64,000 nucleotides of DNA from Caproiciproducens faecalis (GTDB lineage: Bacteria; Bacillota; Clostridia; Oscillospirales; Acutalibacteraceae), in contig NZ_JAGFNZ010000005.1 of the NCBI RefSeq assembly GCF_019448085.1, positions 186,001 to 250,000 of the forward strand. Reading direction: 5' to 3'. The notes under the pieces were generated by a model. The model was not told the DNA's origin. It searched no databases and was given only the letters and a program-made list of their open reading frames with translations. A program made the translations under genes and the position numbers. Positions 1 through 9,707 of this stretch are shown here, one piece after another. Each line of letters starts with the position of its first letter. The stretch's first letter is position 1.

Positions 1-91
1 TGAAATAGTGTATAATCATTTCAAAGTAAGAAGTAATGCCAAGAGAAATGCAAAAAAGAAAAAGAGACGTAAAAAAAACGGCAAAGCTTAG
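1..91 (+). CDS. C-terminal tail of a sporulation protein, probably YabQ (partial)
   Basis: An open frame enters from the left edge (first complete codon at base 2) and ends at the TAG at 89-91, giving the last 29 residues of a protein. The visible tail is extremely basic: 13 of its last 19 residues are Lys or Arg. It lies 16 bases before a DivIC-like gene and an S1-domain gene. In sporulating Firmicutes the gene before divIC is commonly yabQ (spore cortex, membrane protein), so YabQ is inferred from synteny and not from the residues seen. Confidence 0.55.
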   Translation, partial: EIVYNHFKVRSNAKRNAKKKKRRKKNGKA

Positions 92-107
92 GGGGCGCTG
101 CTGAGCC

Positions 108-410
108 ATGAAGGTTATCAAGAGGAAAAAGCGAAAAGGCAGTTTTTTATTGCATACGGCTATCTTTGCTTTTGCAATCTATATTATTGTTGCGCTTGTT
201 AACCAGCAGGTACAGATCAGTCAGAAGCGGCAGGAGCTTGCAGCGGTTAAACAGAAAATTATTATTCAGCAAGTGAAAAATGAAGACATTAAACATGCCC
301 TTAGCACAGGCGCAAACGGAAACAGCGATTATATTGAGCGCGTTGCGCGTGAGAGCCTGAATTTTGCAAAGCCAGGGGAACGTGTTTTTGTTAATATTGC
401 AGGTAATTAA
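108..410 (+). CDS. divIC: Septum formation initiator (DivIC/FtsB family)
   Basis: A 100-residue bitopic membrane protein of the divisome. A short basic cytoplasmic head (about residues 1-12, Lys/Arg rich) is followed by one transmembrane helix at about 14-32. A predicted coiled coil (about 33-65, with Gln/Lys/Glu heptads) lies outside the membrane, and a small C-terminal domain carries the family-typical ARESLNFAKPGE stretch near residue 80. In Firmicutes DivIC partners FtsL and DivIB. It sits between the putative yabQ tail and yabR, the usual arrangement. The Shine-Dalgarno is weak and the gene probably depends on read-through from upstream. Confidence 0.85.
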   Translation: MKVIKRKKRKGSFLLHTAIFAFAIYIIVALVNQQVQISQKRQELAAVKQKIIIQQVKNEDIKHALSTGANGNSDYIERVARESLNFAKPGERVFVNIAGN

Positions 411-442
411 TCGCTCTATATTAAGGAGGAAATCACTTACAT

Positions 443-886
443 ATGCAGCTTGAGGTAGGAACGATCCTGGAAGGAAAAGTTACGGGAATTACAAAATTCG
501 GCGCTTTTGTAGAGCTGCCGGGCGGCAGAACCGGCATGGTGCACATTTCGGAAGTCGCACCCACCTTTGTTAAGGAAATACGCGACTTTGTGACCGAAAA
601 CCAAGTGGTGAAGGTCAAGGTAATGAGCATCAGCGAAGACGGCAAAGTCAGCCTTTCTATGAAAAAGGCCATTCCGCCTGCACCAAGAAGCAACTCTCCC
701 GCTCCGCGTGTATCCAGACCGGGCAGCTACGAGTGGCAGGGCAGAAGAAACGAAGCGACAAGCTTTGAGGATATGATGTCCAAATTCAAGCAGACAAGTG
801 ATGAAAAAATGTCGGATCTGAAAAGATGTATGGAGTCAAAGCGCGGTGGCTTTTCCAAACACGGCGGTTCCGGTCAGTCGAAATAG
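443..886 (+). CDS. yabR: S1-domain RNA-binding protein (YabR family)
   Basis: A 147-residue protein. Residues 1-76 form one S1/OB-fold RNA-binding domain, with the G-x-V-x-G-I-x-x-F-G-A-F-V core and the VHISE strand typical of S1 repeats. The rest (about 77-147) is a Pro/Ser/Arg/Gly-rich, probably disordered tail. The start is fixed by an AAGGAGGA Shine-Dalgarno at about 423-430. Members of this family are general-stress or translation-associated RNA binders. The exact role is unknown, and the position after divIC is conserved in sporulating Firmicutes. A strong hairpin terminator follows directly. Confidence 0.85.
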   Translation: MQLEVGTILEGKVTGITKFGAFVELPGGRTGMVHISEVAPTFVKEIRDFVTENQVVKVKVMSISEDGKVSLSMKKAIPPAPRSNSPAPRVSRPGSYEWQGRRNEATSFEDMMSKFKQTSDEKMSDLKRCMESKRGGFSKHGGSGQSK

Positions 887-890
887 TTTC

Positions 891-919
891 AGCGGAGTGC
901 GCGCACTCCGCTTTTTTTG
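891..919 (+). terminator. Intrinsic terminator after yabR
   Basis: AGCGGAGTGC directly abuts GCGCACTCCGCT, making a perfect palindromic stem, followed by a run of seven T. It closes the division/sporulation cluster and lies just before the amidohydrolase Shine-Dalgarno at 922-927, so some read-through may feed that gene. Confidence 0.85.
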
Positions 920-933
920 TTGGAGGAAAAACA

Positions 934-2106
934 ATGCTGATTATTCATGCAAAAATATTCACGATGGCGGACAGCGTCATAGAGGACGGCTGGATTCGTA
1001 CGAAAGACGACCGGATCGAAGCGCTTGGCACAGGGACCGTACAGCCCAAACAAGGTGAGGAGGTACTCGACGTTCAGGGCGCCGGCGTTTATCCGGGCTT
1101 TGTGGACGCGCATACTCATTTGGGAATGTGGGAAGACGGTCTTACATTTGAAGGAGACGACGGAAACGAAGAAACAGACCCTGTTACGCCGCAGTTGCGA
1201 GCGATAGACGCGGTGAACCCCATCGATCGCTGCTTCAGCGAAGGTTTGGCCGCGGGTGTGACAACGGTCATTACAGGCCCCGGAAGCGCAAACCCCATCG
1301 GGGGGCAGCTTGCCGCGATTAAAACCTGCGGAGGACGGATTGACGATATGCTTGTCAAAGCGCCGGTTGCGATTAAAATGGCTTTGGGAGAAAACCCGAA
1401 GTCCGTTTATCACGGAAAAAATCAATCGCCTTCCACCAGAATGGCGACGGCTGCGCTGATTCGGGAGGAACTTTTTAAAGCACAGCGCTACCTGCAGGAT
1501 CTGGAGCGCTCAGAGACCGACGAGGACTTTGACGCGCCGGAATTTGATATGAAGTCTGAAGCGCTGATTCCCGCCCTTAGGGGTGAAACTGAGGTGCATT
1601 TCCACGCGCACCGCGCAGACGATATTTTTACCGCCATTCGCATTGCCAAAGAATTTGATTTAGATTATGTCATTGTGCACGGAACGGAGGGACATCTGAT
1701 TGCGGACGCCTTGGCAAAAGACGGAGTGCGGGTGCTGGCCGGACCTTTCCTCTGTGACCGCTCCAAACCGGAGCTGAGAAATTTAACGCCGCAGAACCCG
1801 GGAATTCTTGCGAATGCGGGAATACTGACAGCAATTATAACCGATCATCCCGTTGTTCCGCTGCAGTACCTTCCTACTTGCGCGGCGCTGGCAGTGAGGG
1901 AAGGCATGCATTACGAGGACGCTTTAAAGGCCATTACCATCAACCCGGCGAAAATCTGCGGAATCGACGCGAGAGTCGGTTCTGTCGAACCCGGTAAAGA
2001 CGCCGATCTGGTCGTTTTTGACGGCAATCCTCTGGAGATGACTTCCAAACCGAAATATGTGATCGCCAACGGGAAAATCGTATCAGAAAGGGAAAAGTGC
2101 TTATGA
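934..2106 (+). CDS. Amidohydrolase, imidazolonepropionase-like
   Basis: A 390-residue metal-dependent hydrolase of the amidohydrolase superfamily. It has an N-terminal beta-sandwich portion, then PGFVDAHTHLG with the metal-binding HxH at His60/His62, a later HFHAHR histidine cluster, a VIVHGTEGH segment, and a TDHP aspartate typical of the last metal/catalytic ligand. The C-terminal sandwich carries the DADLVVFDGNPL signature of this superfamily. The start at 934 is preferred over an in-frame start upstream at 826 because GGAGGAAAAACA precedes it and the upstream part overlaps yabR and the terminator. The substrate is unknown. It overlaps the fumarase alpha gene by an ATGA. Confidence 0.8.
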   Translation: MLIIHAKIFTMADSVIEDGWIRTKDDRIEALGTGTVQPKQGEEVLDVQGAGVYPGFVDAHTHLGMWEDGLTFEGDDGNEETDPVTPQLRAIDAVNPIDRCFSEGLAAGVTTVITGPGSANPIGGQLAAIKTCGGRIDDMLVKAPVAIKMALGENPKSVYHGKNQSPSTRMATAALIREELFKAQRYLQDLERSETDEDFDAPEFDMKSEALIPALRGETEVHFHAHRADDIFTAIRIAKEFDLDYVIVHGTEGHLIADALAKDGVRVLAGPFLCDRSKPELRNLTPQNPGILANAGILTAIITDHPVVPLQYLPTCAALAVREGMHYEDALKAITINPAKICGIDARVGSVEPGKDADLVVFDGNPLEMTSKPKYVIANGKIVSEREKCL

Positions 2107-2945
2107 GAGAGATTCCTGTTTCACAGATTACCGAAGCGGTAAAGACTCTTTTTATTGACGCCAACCGCGTTTTGCCGGAAGATCTTGAAACTTGCATTGC
2201 AGCTGCGTCGAAGACCGAGACGTCCCCAATCGGCAAAGCCGTTTTATGTGACTTGTGTGAAAATATGAACGCCGCCCGCGAACTGAAAATCCCCATTTGT
2301 CAGGATACGGGCATGGCGGTGGTATTCGCCGAAATCGGACAGGAGGTTCACCTGACCGGCGGTTCTTTTGAGGACGCTGTGAACGAAGGGGTGCATCAGG
2401 GGTATCTTGAAGGCAGGCTGCGGTGTTCGGTAGCCGCCGACCCCATTCGCAGGGGCAATACGGGGGATAACACACCCGCCGTTATCCATCTGCGTCTGGT
2501 TCCTGGGGACAAGCTTGTCATTACGGCGGCACCAAAAGGGTTTGGCAGTGAAAATATGAGTCGGATCAAAATGTTTACGCCGTCCGCCAGCGCGGAGGAC
2601 ATTATCGATTTTGTGGCAGAGACGGTTCAGATTGCGGGCGGTAATCCTTGTCCGCCGGTTGTGCTGGGAGTCGGGATCGGCGGCGATTTTGAAAAATGCG
2701 CGATTTTGGCAAAGAAGGCGCTCTGTCGTTCGGTTTCACAGAGAAATTCCGATCCGTTTTACGCCGATCTGGAGGGACGTATGCTCGAAAAGGTCAATGG
2801 GCTGAACGTGGGCCCACAGGGCTTTGGCGGGAACACAACGGCGCTTGCGGTGAATATCGAGCAATTCCCCACGCACATTGCCGGGCTGCCTGTTGCGGTA
2901 AATGTCGGCTGTCATGTGACCCGTCACAAGAAAATAATAATTTAA
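2103..2945 (+). CDS. fumA: Fumarate hydratase class I, alpha subunit
   Basis: A 280-residue alpha subunit of the two-subunit iron-sulfur fumarase/tartrate dehydratase family, interconverting fumarate and malate. The three cluster-ligand cysteine contexts of the family are visible: ICQDTGM near residue 63, NPCPPVVLG near 182, and GCHVTRH near the C-terminus. The ATG at 2103 overlaps the upstream stop (ATGA). A GTG at 2097 is a possible alternative start. The length matches stand-alone alpha subunits (about 280), so it is complete. The beta subunit gene (about 185 residues), normally immediately downstream, is absent here, since the next gene is hpf. Single-chain activity is not expected, so a beta subunit must be encoded elsewhere if the enzyme works. 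Confidence 0.88.
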   Translation: MREIPVSQITEAVKTLFIDANRVLPEDLETCIAAASKTETSPIGKAVLCDLCENMNAARELKIPICQDTGMAVVFAEIGQEVHLTGGSFEDAVNEGVHQGYLEGRLRCSVAADPIRRGNTGDNTPAVIHLRLVPGDKLVITAAPKGFGSENMSRIKMFTPSASAEDIIDFVAETVQIAGGNPCPPVVLGVGIGGDFEKCAILAKKALCRSVSQRNSDPFYADLEGRMLEKVNGLNVGPQGFGGNTTALAVNIEQFPTHIAGLPVAVNVGCHVTRHKKIII

Positions 2946-3033
2946 ATTCCGGACGCTTTTATTTCCCTTATGATTATGGTATATTATAGGTAGGCGATAT
3001 CCTTTCTTAAGAATGGAAAAAGGAGATGTTCAT

Positions 3034-3570
3034 ATGAAGATTACTGTTACTGGCAGGAAGGTCAATCTACGGGATAATTTTAAGGAATTGGCTGCAAAAA
3101 AGCTGTCGCGCTTTGACAGGGTTTTCGATGAAGATGCGCAGGCCGGCGTGGTGGTAACTTTGGAGAGAAACCGCCAGACCGTCGAAATTACGATTAAATC
3201 GCGGGGAATGATTTATCGTGCGGAAGCAACGGATTTTGAGATGAATGACGCGTTGGATCAGGTTATCAGTGCGCTGGGCAGACAAATCCGCAAGAATAAG
3301 ACAAGGCTTGAGAAAGAAATCCATTCTGCCGCGCTCGACCAGTATGTACAGGATTATCTGCATACTGCCGAAGAAGACGACAGCGAATATAAGATCGTGC
3401 GCACCAAGCACTTTTTTGTAAAACCACTCAGCACAGAGGAAGCGATTCTCCAGATGAACCTGCTTGGGCATCAGTTCTTTATGTTCCGCGATGAAAACAG
3501 TGGGGAAATCAATGTGGTTTACAAGCGCAAGGACGGGAATTACGGATTATTGGAACCCGATGCGGAATAA
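3034..3570 (+). CDS. hpf: Ribosome hibernation promoting factor, long form
   Basis: A 178-residue protein with two domains. The N-terminal HPF/RaiA S30AE domain (about 1-100) binds the 30S decoding region. The C-terminal domain (about 120-175), with KHFFVKPLSTEEAILQMNLLGHQFF, dimerises and drives 100S ribosome formation. This long form is usual in Firmicutes. The ATG at 3034 has an AAGGAGAT Shine-Dalgarno seven bases upstream. An earlier in-frame ATG at 3013 has none. It is followed by its own terminator, consistent with a monocistronic stress or stationary-phase gene. Confidence 0.93.
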   Translation: MKITVTGRKVNLRDNFKELAAKKLSRFDRVFDEDAQAGVVVTLERNRQTVEITIKSRGMIYRAEATDFEMNDALDQVISALGRQIRKNKTRLEKEIHSAALDQYVQDYLHTAEEDDSEYKIVRTKHFFVKPLSTEEAILQMNLLGHQFFMFRDENSGEINVVYKRKDGNYGLLEPDAE

Positions 3571-3642
3571 TAGAATATTCGCACCCACATGTTTCTATAA
3601 CAAAACATGGTGCCTGATAGATAATAGTTTTCTATAATGATT

Positions 3643-3673
3643 GGGGCTGCGTATTGTCGCAGCCCCTTATTTT
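3643..3673 (+). terminator. Intrinsic terminator after hpf
   Basis: GGGGCTGCG and CGCAGCCCC form a perfect 9-bp stem around a 6-base loop, followed by TTATTTT. A weaker imperfect hairpin (GCACC..ATGTTT with AAACATGGTGC) lies at about 3581-3612, between the hpf stop and this terminator. Confidence 0.85.
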
Positions 3674-3689
3674 GAGTTTGGAGTGTAAT

Positions 3690-4808
3690 ATGGATAATTT
3701 TAAACTGGTGTGCCCCTGCCTTCTTGGAGTAGAAGGGCTTGTTGCAGATGAATTAAGGGCAATGGACGCCCAAAATGTGGAACCGCAGAACGGAAGGGTT
3801 ATTTTTGACGGTTCAGACGAAATGCTGGTCAGGGCAAATCTTTGGTCACGTTACGGGGAACGTGTGCTCATTCAGATGGCCAGCTTTCGTGCGCTCAGCT
3901 TTGAAGAGCTTTTTCAGGGAGTAAAGTCCCTGCCGTGGGAGCGCTGGATTGGAAAAAACGACCGTTTTCCCGTGAAGGGGCGCAGTCTGAGTTCCAAGCT
4001 GTCAAGCGTTCCCGACTGTCAGTCGATCATCAAGAAAGCGATTGTAGAGAGACTAAAGCAGAAATATCACGTCAGCTGGTTTGAGGAAACGGGACCGCTT
4101 TTTCAGATCCAGTTTCTAATTATGAAGGACAGCGTCAGCATTATGATTGATACTTCCGGCGAAGGACTTCACAAGCGGGGGTACCGTGCCAGTTCCACGG
4201 AAGCGCCGATCAAAGAGACGCTGGCCGCCTGCATGGTGCATCTTGCCCGCGTACGGCATGATGCAAATTTTATTGACCCGTTCTGCGGTTCCGGAACGCT
4301 TTTGATTGAAGCCGCTATGTATGCGCTGAATATTGCGCCCGGACTGCAGCGCCACTTCTCCGCCGAGCGCTGGGACTGCATTGACAAGAGTCTTTGGCAG
4401 AAAGAGAAAATGCGCGCGCAGGGTCTGGTTCTGCGTGACGCGCAATTTACTGCTCATGGGTACGATATTGACGGCGCGGCGGTCACGCTCACATTGGAAA
4501 ACGCAAAAAAAGCAGGAGTCATTTCGCAGATACACGCGGAAAAACGTGGGATTGGCGATTTCAAGGCGGAGGGTGAATACGGCTGCGTGATCTGCAACCC
4601 GCCTTACGGAGAGCGTTTGTTGGACATGCATCAGGCGGAGGATCTTTACAGAGTGATGGGCAGCGTATTTGAGCGCAGACACGGATGGAGCTATTCGATT
4701 ATCAGTCCGGATGAGACCTTTGAAGAATGCTTCGGTCGAAAAGCGGACAGGCGCAGAAAGCTTTACAACGGAATGATAAAATGCCAGTATTATATGTACT
4801 TTAAATAA
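3690..4808 (+). CDS. THUMP-domain class I SAM-dependent RNA methyltransferase (RlmL/YpsC-like)
   Basis: A 372-residue protein. The N-terminal portion (about 1-160) resembles the THUMP/RNA-binding region of RlmL-type enzymes. The C-terminal Rossmann methyltransferase carries the SAM-binding FIDPFCGSGTLLIEA motif near residue 193 and the catalytic NPPYGERL motif near 305, the N-P-P-Y signature of base-amino methyltransferases. The expected activity is N2-guanine methylation in 23S rRNA, by analogy with YpsC/RlmL-N. The ATG at 3690 follows GGAGTGTAAT. An upstream in-frame ATG at 3654 lies inside the hpf terminator and is rejected. Confidence 0.85.
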   Translation: MDNFKLVCPCLLGVEGLVADELRAMDAQNVEPQNGRVIFDGSDEMLVRANLWSRYGERVLIQMASFRALSFEELFQGVKSLPWERWIGKNDRFPVKGRSLSSKLSSVPDCQSIIKKAIVERLKQKYHVSWFEETGPLFQIQFLIMKDSVSIMIDTSGEGLHKRGYRASSTEAPIKETLAACMVHLARVRHDANFIDPFCGSGTLLIEAAMYALNIAPGLQRHFSAERWDCIDKSLWQKEKMRAQGLVLRDAQFTAHGYDIDGAAVTLTLENAKKAGVISQIHAEKRGIGDFKAEGEYGCVICNPPYGERLLDMHQAEDLYRVMGSVFERRHGWSYSIISPDETFEECFGRKADRRRKLYNGMIKCQYYMYFK

Positions 4809-4840
4809 CACTCATAAAATTATTTCAGCTGGAGGCCATC

Positions 4841-5743
4841 ATGCGCTATGTTTTTATTGTGAATCCCGTCGCCGGCAAAAAGAATGCTTATTTTACCTTG
4901 TTCCCGGCTATCCGGCAGTATTTTGAAAGAAAAGATCTGCAGTTTTCCTGTCATATTACAGAGAAACCGGGACATGCCATGGAGCTTGCCGATGAGGAAA
5001 GCCGGAGAGGGGATGAGGTGCGGATTTACGCCATCGGAGGCGACGGTACGCTGAGCGAAACGGCAGCCGGCATCATTGGCAGAAAAAATGCTGAGATAGG
5101 AATTTTTCCCTGCGGTTCCGGAAATGACTATATCAAAACTTTCGGCGAATCAGGGAATTTTCTGTCTTTGGAAAAGCAGCTTAAAGCCCCGTCCCGTCCG
5201 GTGGACATGATCCATTCGGCGGGAAAGTATTCTATAAACCTCTGTTCCGTGGGGCTGGATGCGAGAGTTGCCTTTGAAATGTTGAAATTTAAAAAAATAC
5301 CTTTTATCAGCGGCCCCATGGCCTATAATCTGGCGGCTGCAAAAGTACTCACCGGCAAGCTTGGCGAACAGCTGGAAATTGTGATCGATGGCGTTAACAA
5401 ATTCAGCGGCACTTATCTGTTTGCTTTGGCGGGCAGCGGAAAATATTACGGCGGCGGCTTTTGCGGCGCGCCTTGGGCTGTTCCGGACGACGGTCTGCTG
5501 GATTTTGTCCTTATCAGAAAACCGCCCGTATATAAAATTCCCCTGCTGATTAAGACCTATAAAAACGGCGGCCATCTGGAATCGGAAAGGTTCAAGAGCA
5601 TTCTGACGTTTTGCCGGGGAAAGAAAATGGAAATTCAGGCTCCCGGTCTGGCTGTTGCAAATTTTGACGGCGAGTGTGCAACCATTACAAGGATACAATT
5701 CGAGATCGTTCCTAAAGCGGTTAATTTTATTGTTCCGGTTTAA
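4841..5743 (+). CDS. Diacylglycerol kinase family lipid kinase (DagK/YegS/BmrU-like)
   Basis: A 300-residue soluble lipid kinase. The N-terminal DAGK catalytic domain has the NPVAGKK nucleotide loop at residue 8, the GGDGTLSE signature near 66 and PCGSGNDY near 90. The C-terminal beta-rich domain ends with DGE and is typical of YegS/DgkB proteins. It likely phosphorylates diacylglycerol or a related lipid, recycling it to phosphatidic acid. A GGAGG Shine-Dalgarno precedes the ATG by seven bases. Which lipid it uses cannot be told from sequence. Confidence 0.85.
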   Translation: MRYVFIVNPVAGKKNAYFTLFPAIRQYFERKDLQFSCHITEKPGHAMELADEESRRGDEVRIYAIGGDGTLSETAAGIIGRKNAEIGIFPCGSGNDYIKTFGESGNFLSLEKQLKAPSRPVDMIHSAGKYSINLCSVGLDARVAFEMLKFKKIPFISGPMAYNLAAAKVLTGKLGEQLEIVIDGVNKFSGTYLFALAGSGKYYGGGFCGAPWAVPDDGLLDFVLIRKPPVYKIPLLIKTYKNGGHLESERFKSILTFCRGKKMEIQAPGLAVANFDGECATITRIQFEIVPKAVNFIVPV

Positions 5744-5809
5744 CAACAGATAAAGTTTGCGATAATTGTAAATAATTTATTAAATTGCATTTTTTTAGTA
5801 AAAAACCAC

Positions 5810-5838
5810 TTGATTTTCCTGACGTAAGTATATAAAAT
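5810..5838 (+). promoter_or_regulatory. SigA-type promoter of groESL
   Basis: TTGATT at 5810-5815 and TAAAAT at 5833-5838 are separated by 17 bases. The CIRCE operator begins five bases downstream, the standard arrangement for HrcA-repressed chaperonin operons. Confidence 0.7.
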
Positions 5839-5843
5839 ATATC

Positions 5844-6186
<343 letters not shown>

Positions 6187-6207
6187 TAGGTACAGAAAAT
6201 AATTTGA

Positions 6208-7857
<1,650 letters not shown>

Positions 7858-7878
7858 TTTCTTTCAAAACAATTTTAA

Positions 7879-7908
7879 GGCGGACGCTTTTCAGCGCCCG
7901 TCTTTTTT
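7879..7908 (+). terminator. Intrinsic terminator after groEL
   Basis: GGCGGACGCT and AGCGCCCGTC pair across a TTTC loop, with one A/C mismatch and one G/T wobble, followed by a run of six T. Confidence 0.8.
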
Positions 7909-8043
7909 ATTGCCAATTGTCAATATATTAACAAGGCAACGCGAGCCGACTCGCCCTGTTCAGCGCCGATTCGAGCCGCAAAGAAGGACTCAGCCGCTCA
8001 GTAAAAACGGGCTAAAACCGTCTTTTTTGGCATTTTGGCGCTG
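7909..8043. other. Noncoding stretch between groEL and nfeD with small GC-rich repeats
   Basis: No credible ORF is seen. The stretch contains a short perfect hairpin (GCGAG, CCGA, CTCGC at 7941-7954), recurring AGCCG cores at about 7944, 7973 and 7991, and a weak hairpin plus T run at about 8006-8028 (ACGG..CCGT then CTTTTTT) that may act as a second terminator. The composition is more GC-rich than the flanking intergenic DNA. No function is assigned. Confidence 0.35.
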
Positions 8044-8072
8044 TTGTTTTCATATTGGAATTGTGGTAAGAT
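8044..8072 (+). promoter_or_regulatory. Putative SigA promoter of nfeD-SPFH operon
   Basis: TTGTTT at 8044-8049 and TAAGAT at 8067-8072 with a 17-base spacer, about 28 bases before the nfeD start codon. Confidence 0.5.
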
Positions 8073-8100
8073 AATTGCAACACCGGGAAGGAGTGAAAAC

Positions 8101-8556
8101 ATGGAGACATATTTGCCTTACTTTTGGCTTGCGGTAATTATTATCGCGGCGGTTGTGGAAGGTTCCACCGCCCAGCTGGTTTCAATTTGGTTTGTAGCGG
8201 GCGGGGTGGGAGCGTTGATTGCAAACCTCTGCGGCGCTGAACTTTGGACTCAAACGGTGGTGTTTGTAGTGGTAACCGCTCTTACGCTGGTCGTTACCAG
8301 GCCGCTCGTAAAAAAGCTAATGAATTTTAAAAAGGTAGAGACCAACGTTGACCGGTATATCGGTAAGGATGGTATCGTAATTGCAGAAATCAACAACACG
8401 ATAGGCGTGGGACAGGTCAATGTTCTTGGAAGTGTCTGGACCGCGCGCAGTGAAGACGGTTCGATCATTAAGATTGGTGAACATGTGCTGATAAATGCAA
8501 TCGAAGGGGTTAAGCTGATTGTAACAGTACATAACGAATCAAAGGAGGATTCATAA
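8101..8556 (+). CDS. NfeD family membrane protein
   Basis: A 151-residue protein with two to three hydrophobic segments in residues 5-75 and a C-terminal soluble OB-fold domain (about 85-145), with RYIGKDGIVIAEI and GSVWTARSEDGSIIKIGEHVLINAIEGVK. NfeD proteins work with SPFH/stomatin partners in membrane microdomains, and the adjacent SPFH gene starts on the base after this gene's stop. The ATG at 8101 follows GGAAGGAGTGAAAAC. In-frame sequence upstream from 8035 includes the promoter and is excluded. Confidence 0.88.
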   Translation: METYLPYFWLAVIIIAAVVEGSTAQLVSIWFVAGGVGALIANLCGAELWTQTVVFVVVTALTLVVTRPLVKKLMNFKKVETNVDRYIGKDGIVIAEINNTIGVGQVNVLGSVWTARSEDGSIIKIGEHVLINAIEGVKLIVTVHNESKEDS

Positions 8557-9474
8557 ATGGGTATTAATTTTGCAGCGATTTTTCTTGTAGCGCTTATCAT
8601 TGTGGTTCTTTTCATTTTAATCAGCAATATCAAAGTGGTCCCTCAGGCTCACGTATATGTGGTTGAGCGTCTCGGCGCCTATCACAGCACCTGGACAACC
8701 GGACTTCACTTTAAAATTCCTTTCATTGACAAAATCTCAAAAAAAGTTTCTTTGAAGGAGCAGGTTATCGATTTTCCCCCACAGCCTGTTATCACCAAGG
8801 ATAACGTAACAATGCAAATTGACACAGTCGTGTATTTTCAGGTTTCCGACGCAAAGCTTTATGCTTACGGTGTGGAGCGGCCGATTTCCGCAATTGAAAA
8901 TCTGTCCGCCACTACCCTGAGAAATATCATCGGTGATTTGGAACTGGATCATACCTTGACTTCCCGTGATGTTATCAACACCAAAATCCGCACGATACTC
9001 GATGAAGCCACGGACGCCTGGGGCATTAAGGTCAACCGCGTGGAATTGAAGAACATTATTCCGCCGAGAGAAATTCAGGAGTCCATGGAGAAACAGATGA
9101 AAGCCGAGCGTGAACGCCGTGCGCAGATTCTGACGGCTGAGGGTGAAAAACGCAGCGCGATCCTGATTGCCGAAGGTGAAAAGGAATCTGCAATCCTGCG
9201 TGCGGATGCAGAAAAGGAAACAAAAATCCGTGAAGCACAGGGTGAAGCGCAGGCAATCATGCTGGTGCAGCAGTCTTTGGCCGACAGTATCAAGCTGTTG
9301 AACGAGGCCAATCCGGGCGACAACGTAATTGCAATCAAGAGTCTGGAAGCATTTGCTAAGGCCGCGGACGGCAAGGCAACAAAAATTATTATTCCGTCCA
9401 ACATTCAATCTTTTGCGGGTCTTGCCACGTCCCTGAAGGAACTGGTGACAAATGATTCGGGAGAAACAAAATAA
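8557..9474 (+). CDS. SPFH domain/stomatin-like protein
   Basis: A 305-residue protein with one N-terminal transmembrane segment (about 5-25). The SPFH/Band 7 domain (about 30-190) opens with VPQAHVYVVERLGAYHSTW and contains LRNIIGDLELDHTLTSRD. A long Ala/Glu-rich coiled coil (about 180-245), with repeated AEGE(K) units, is followed by a C-terminal oligomerisation region. It is similar in layout to QmcA/stomatin-like proteins. Its Shine-Dalgarno lies inside the nfeD tail and the ATG abuts the nfeD stop, so the two are translationally coupled. It likely scaffolds membrane protein complexes. No protease partner is next to it. Confidence 0.9.
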   Translation: MGINFAAIFLVALIIVVLFILISNIKVVPQAHVYVVERLGAYHSTWTTGLHFKIPFIDKISKKVSLKEQVIDFPPQPVITKDNVTMQIDTVVYFQVSDAKLYAYGVERPISAIENLSATTLRNIIGDLELDHTLTSRDVINTKIRTILDEATDAWGIKVNRVELKNIIPPREIQESMEKQMKAERERRAQILTAEGEKRSAILIAEGEKESAILRADAEKETKIREAQGEAQAIMLVQQSLADSIKLLNEANPGDNVIAIKSLEAFAKAADGKATKIIIPSNIQSFAGLATSLKELVTNDSGETK

Positions 9475-9570
9475 AGTGAGTCATACTATACAAATTATGT
9501 TACCTTAAGCTTCATTCCGCATGATAACTGTACAAAAAAATTTTTTCGTGAATACAACTATTGAATTTGT

Positions 9571-9579
9571 TGCTATAAT
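9571..9579 (+). promoter_or_regulatory. Extended -10 promoter of the purine operon
   Basis: TGCTATAAT is a perfect extended -10 element. No good -35 lies 17 bases upstream (AATACA), so recognition would rely on the TG extension. It places the start of the leader RNA at about 9586. Confidence 0.55.
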
Positions 9580-9621
9580 CACCTACAATAATACTATTAT
9601 GTGTTGTCGGAGGCGAATGCT

Positions 9622-9702
9622 ATGACAGTATCTTCCGTTCATTGGTTTAAAGGAATCGGGATCGTTTACTGTCAAACTGCGCCAATATTCCGGATGTTAT
9701 AA
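9622..9702 (+). CDS. Small ORF (26 codons) in the purE leader
   Basis: ATG at 9622 has a GGAGG Shine-Dalgarno at 9609-9613 with an 8-base spacer, and the frame ends at TAA 9700-9702. The peptide begins MTVSSVHWFK and ends PIFRML. It has one Trp, one Cys and no run of a single regulatory amino acid. It runs through the 3' arm of the predicted rod-shaped RNA, and its stop is six bases before the terminator stem. It could be a leader peptide whose translation alters folding, a small protein, or a chance frame. Confidence 0.35.
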   Translation: MTVSSVHWFKGIGIVYCQTAPIFRML

Positions 9703-9707
9703 TCTCA

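Noticed and set aside
826-933. Longer start of the amidohydrolase gene
   Set aside because: It would overlap yabR and read through the terminator hairpin. GGAGG plus ATG at 934 gives the normal family N-terminus.
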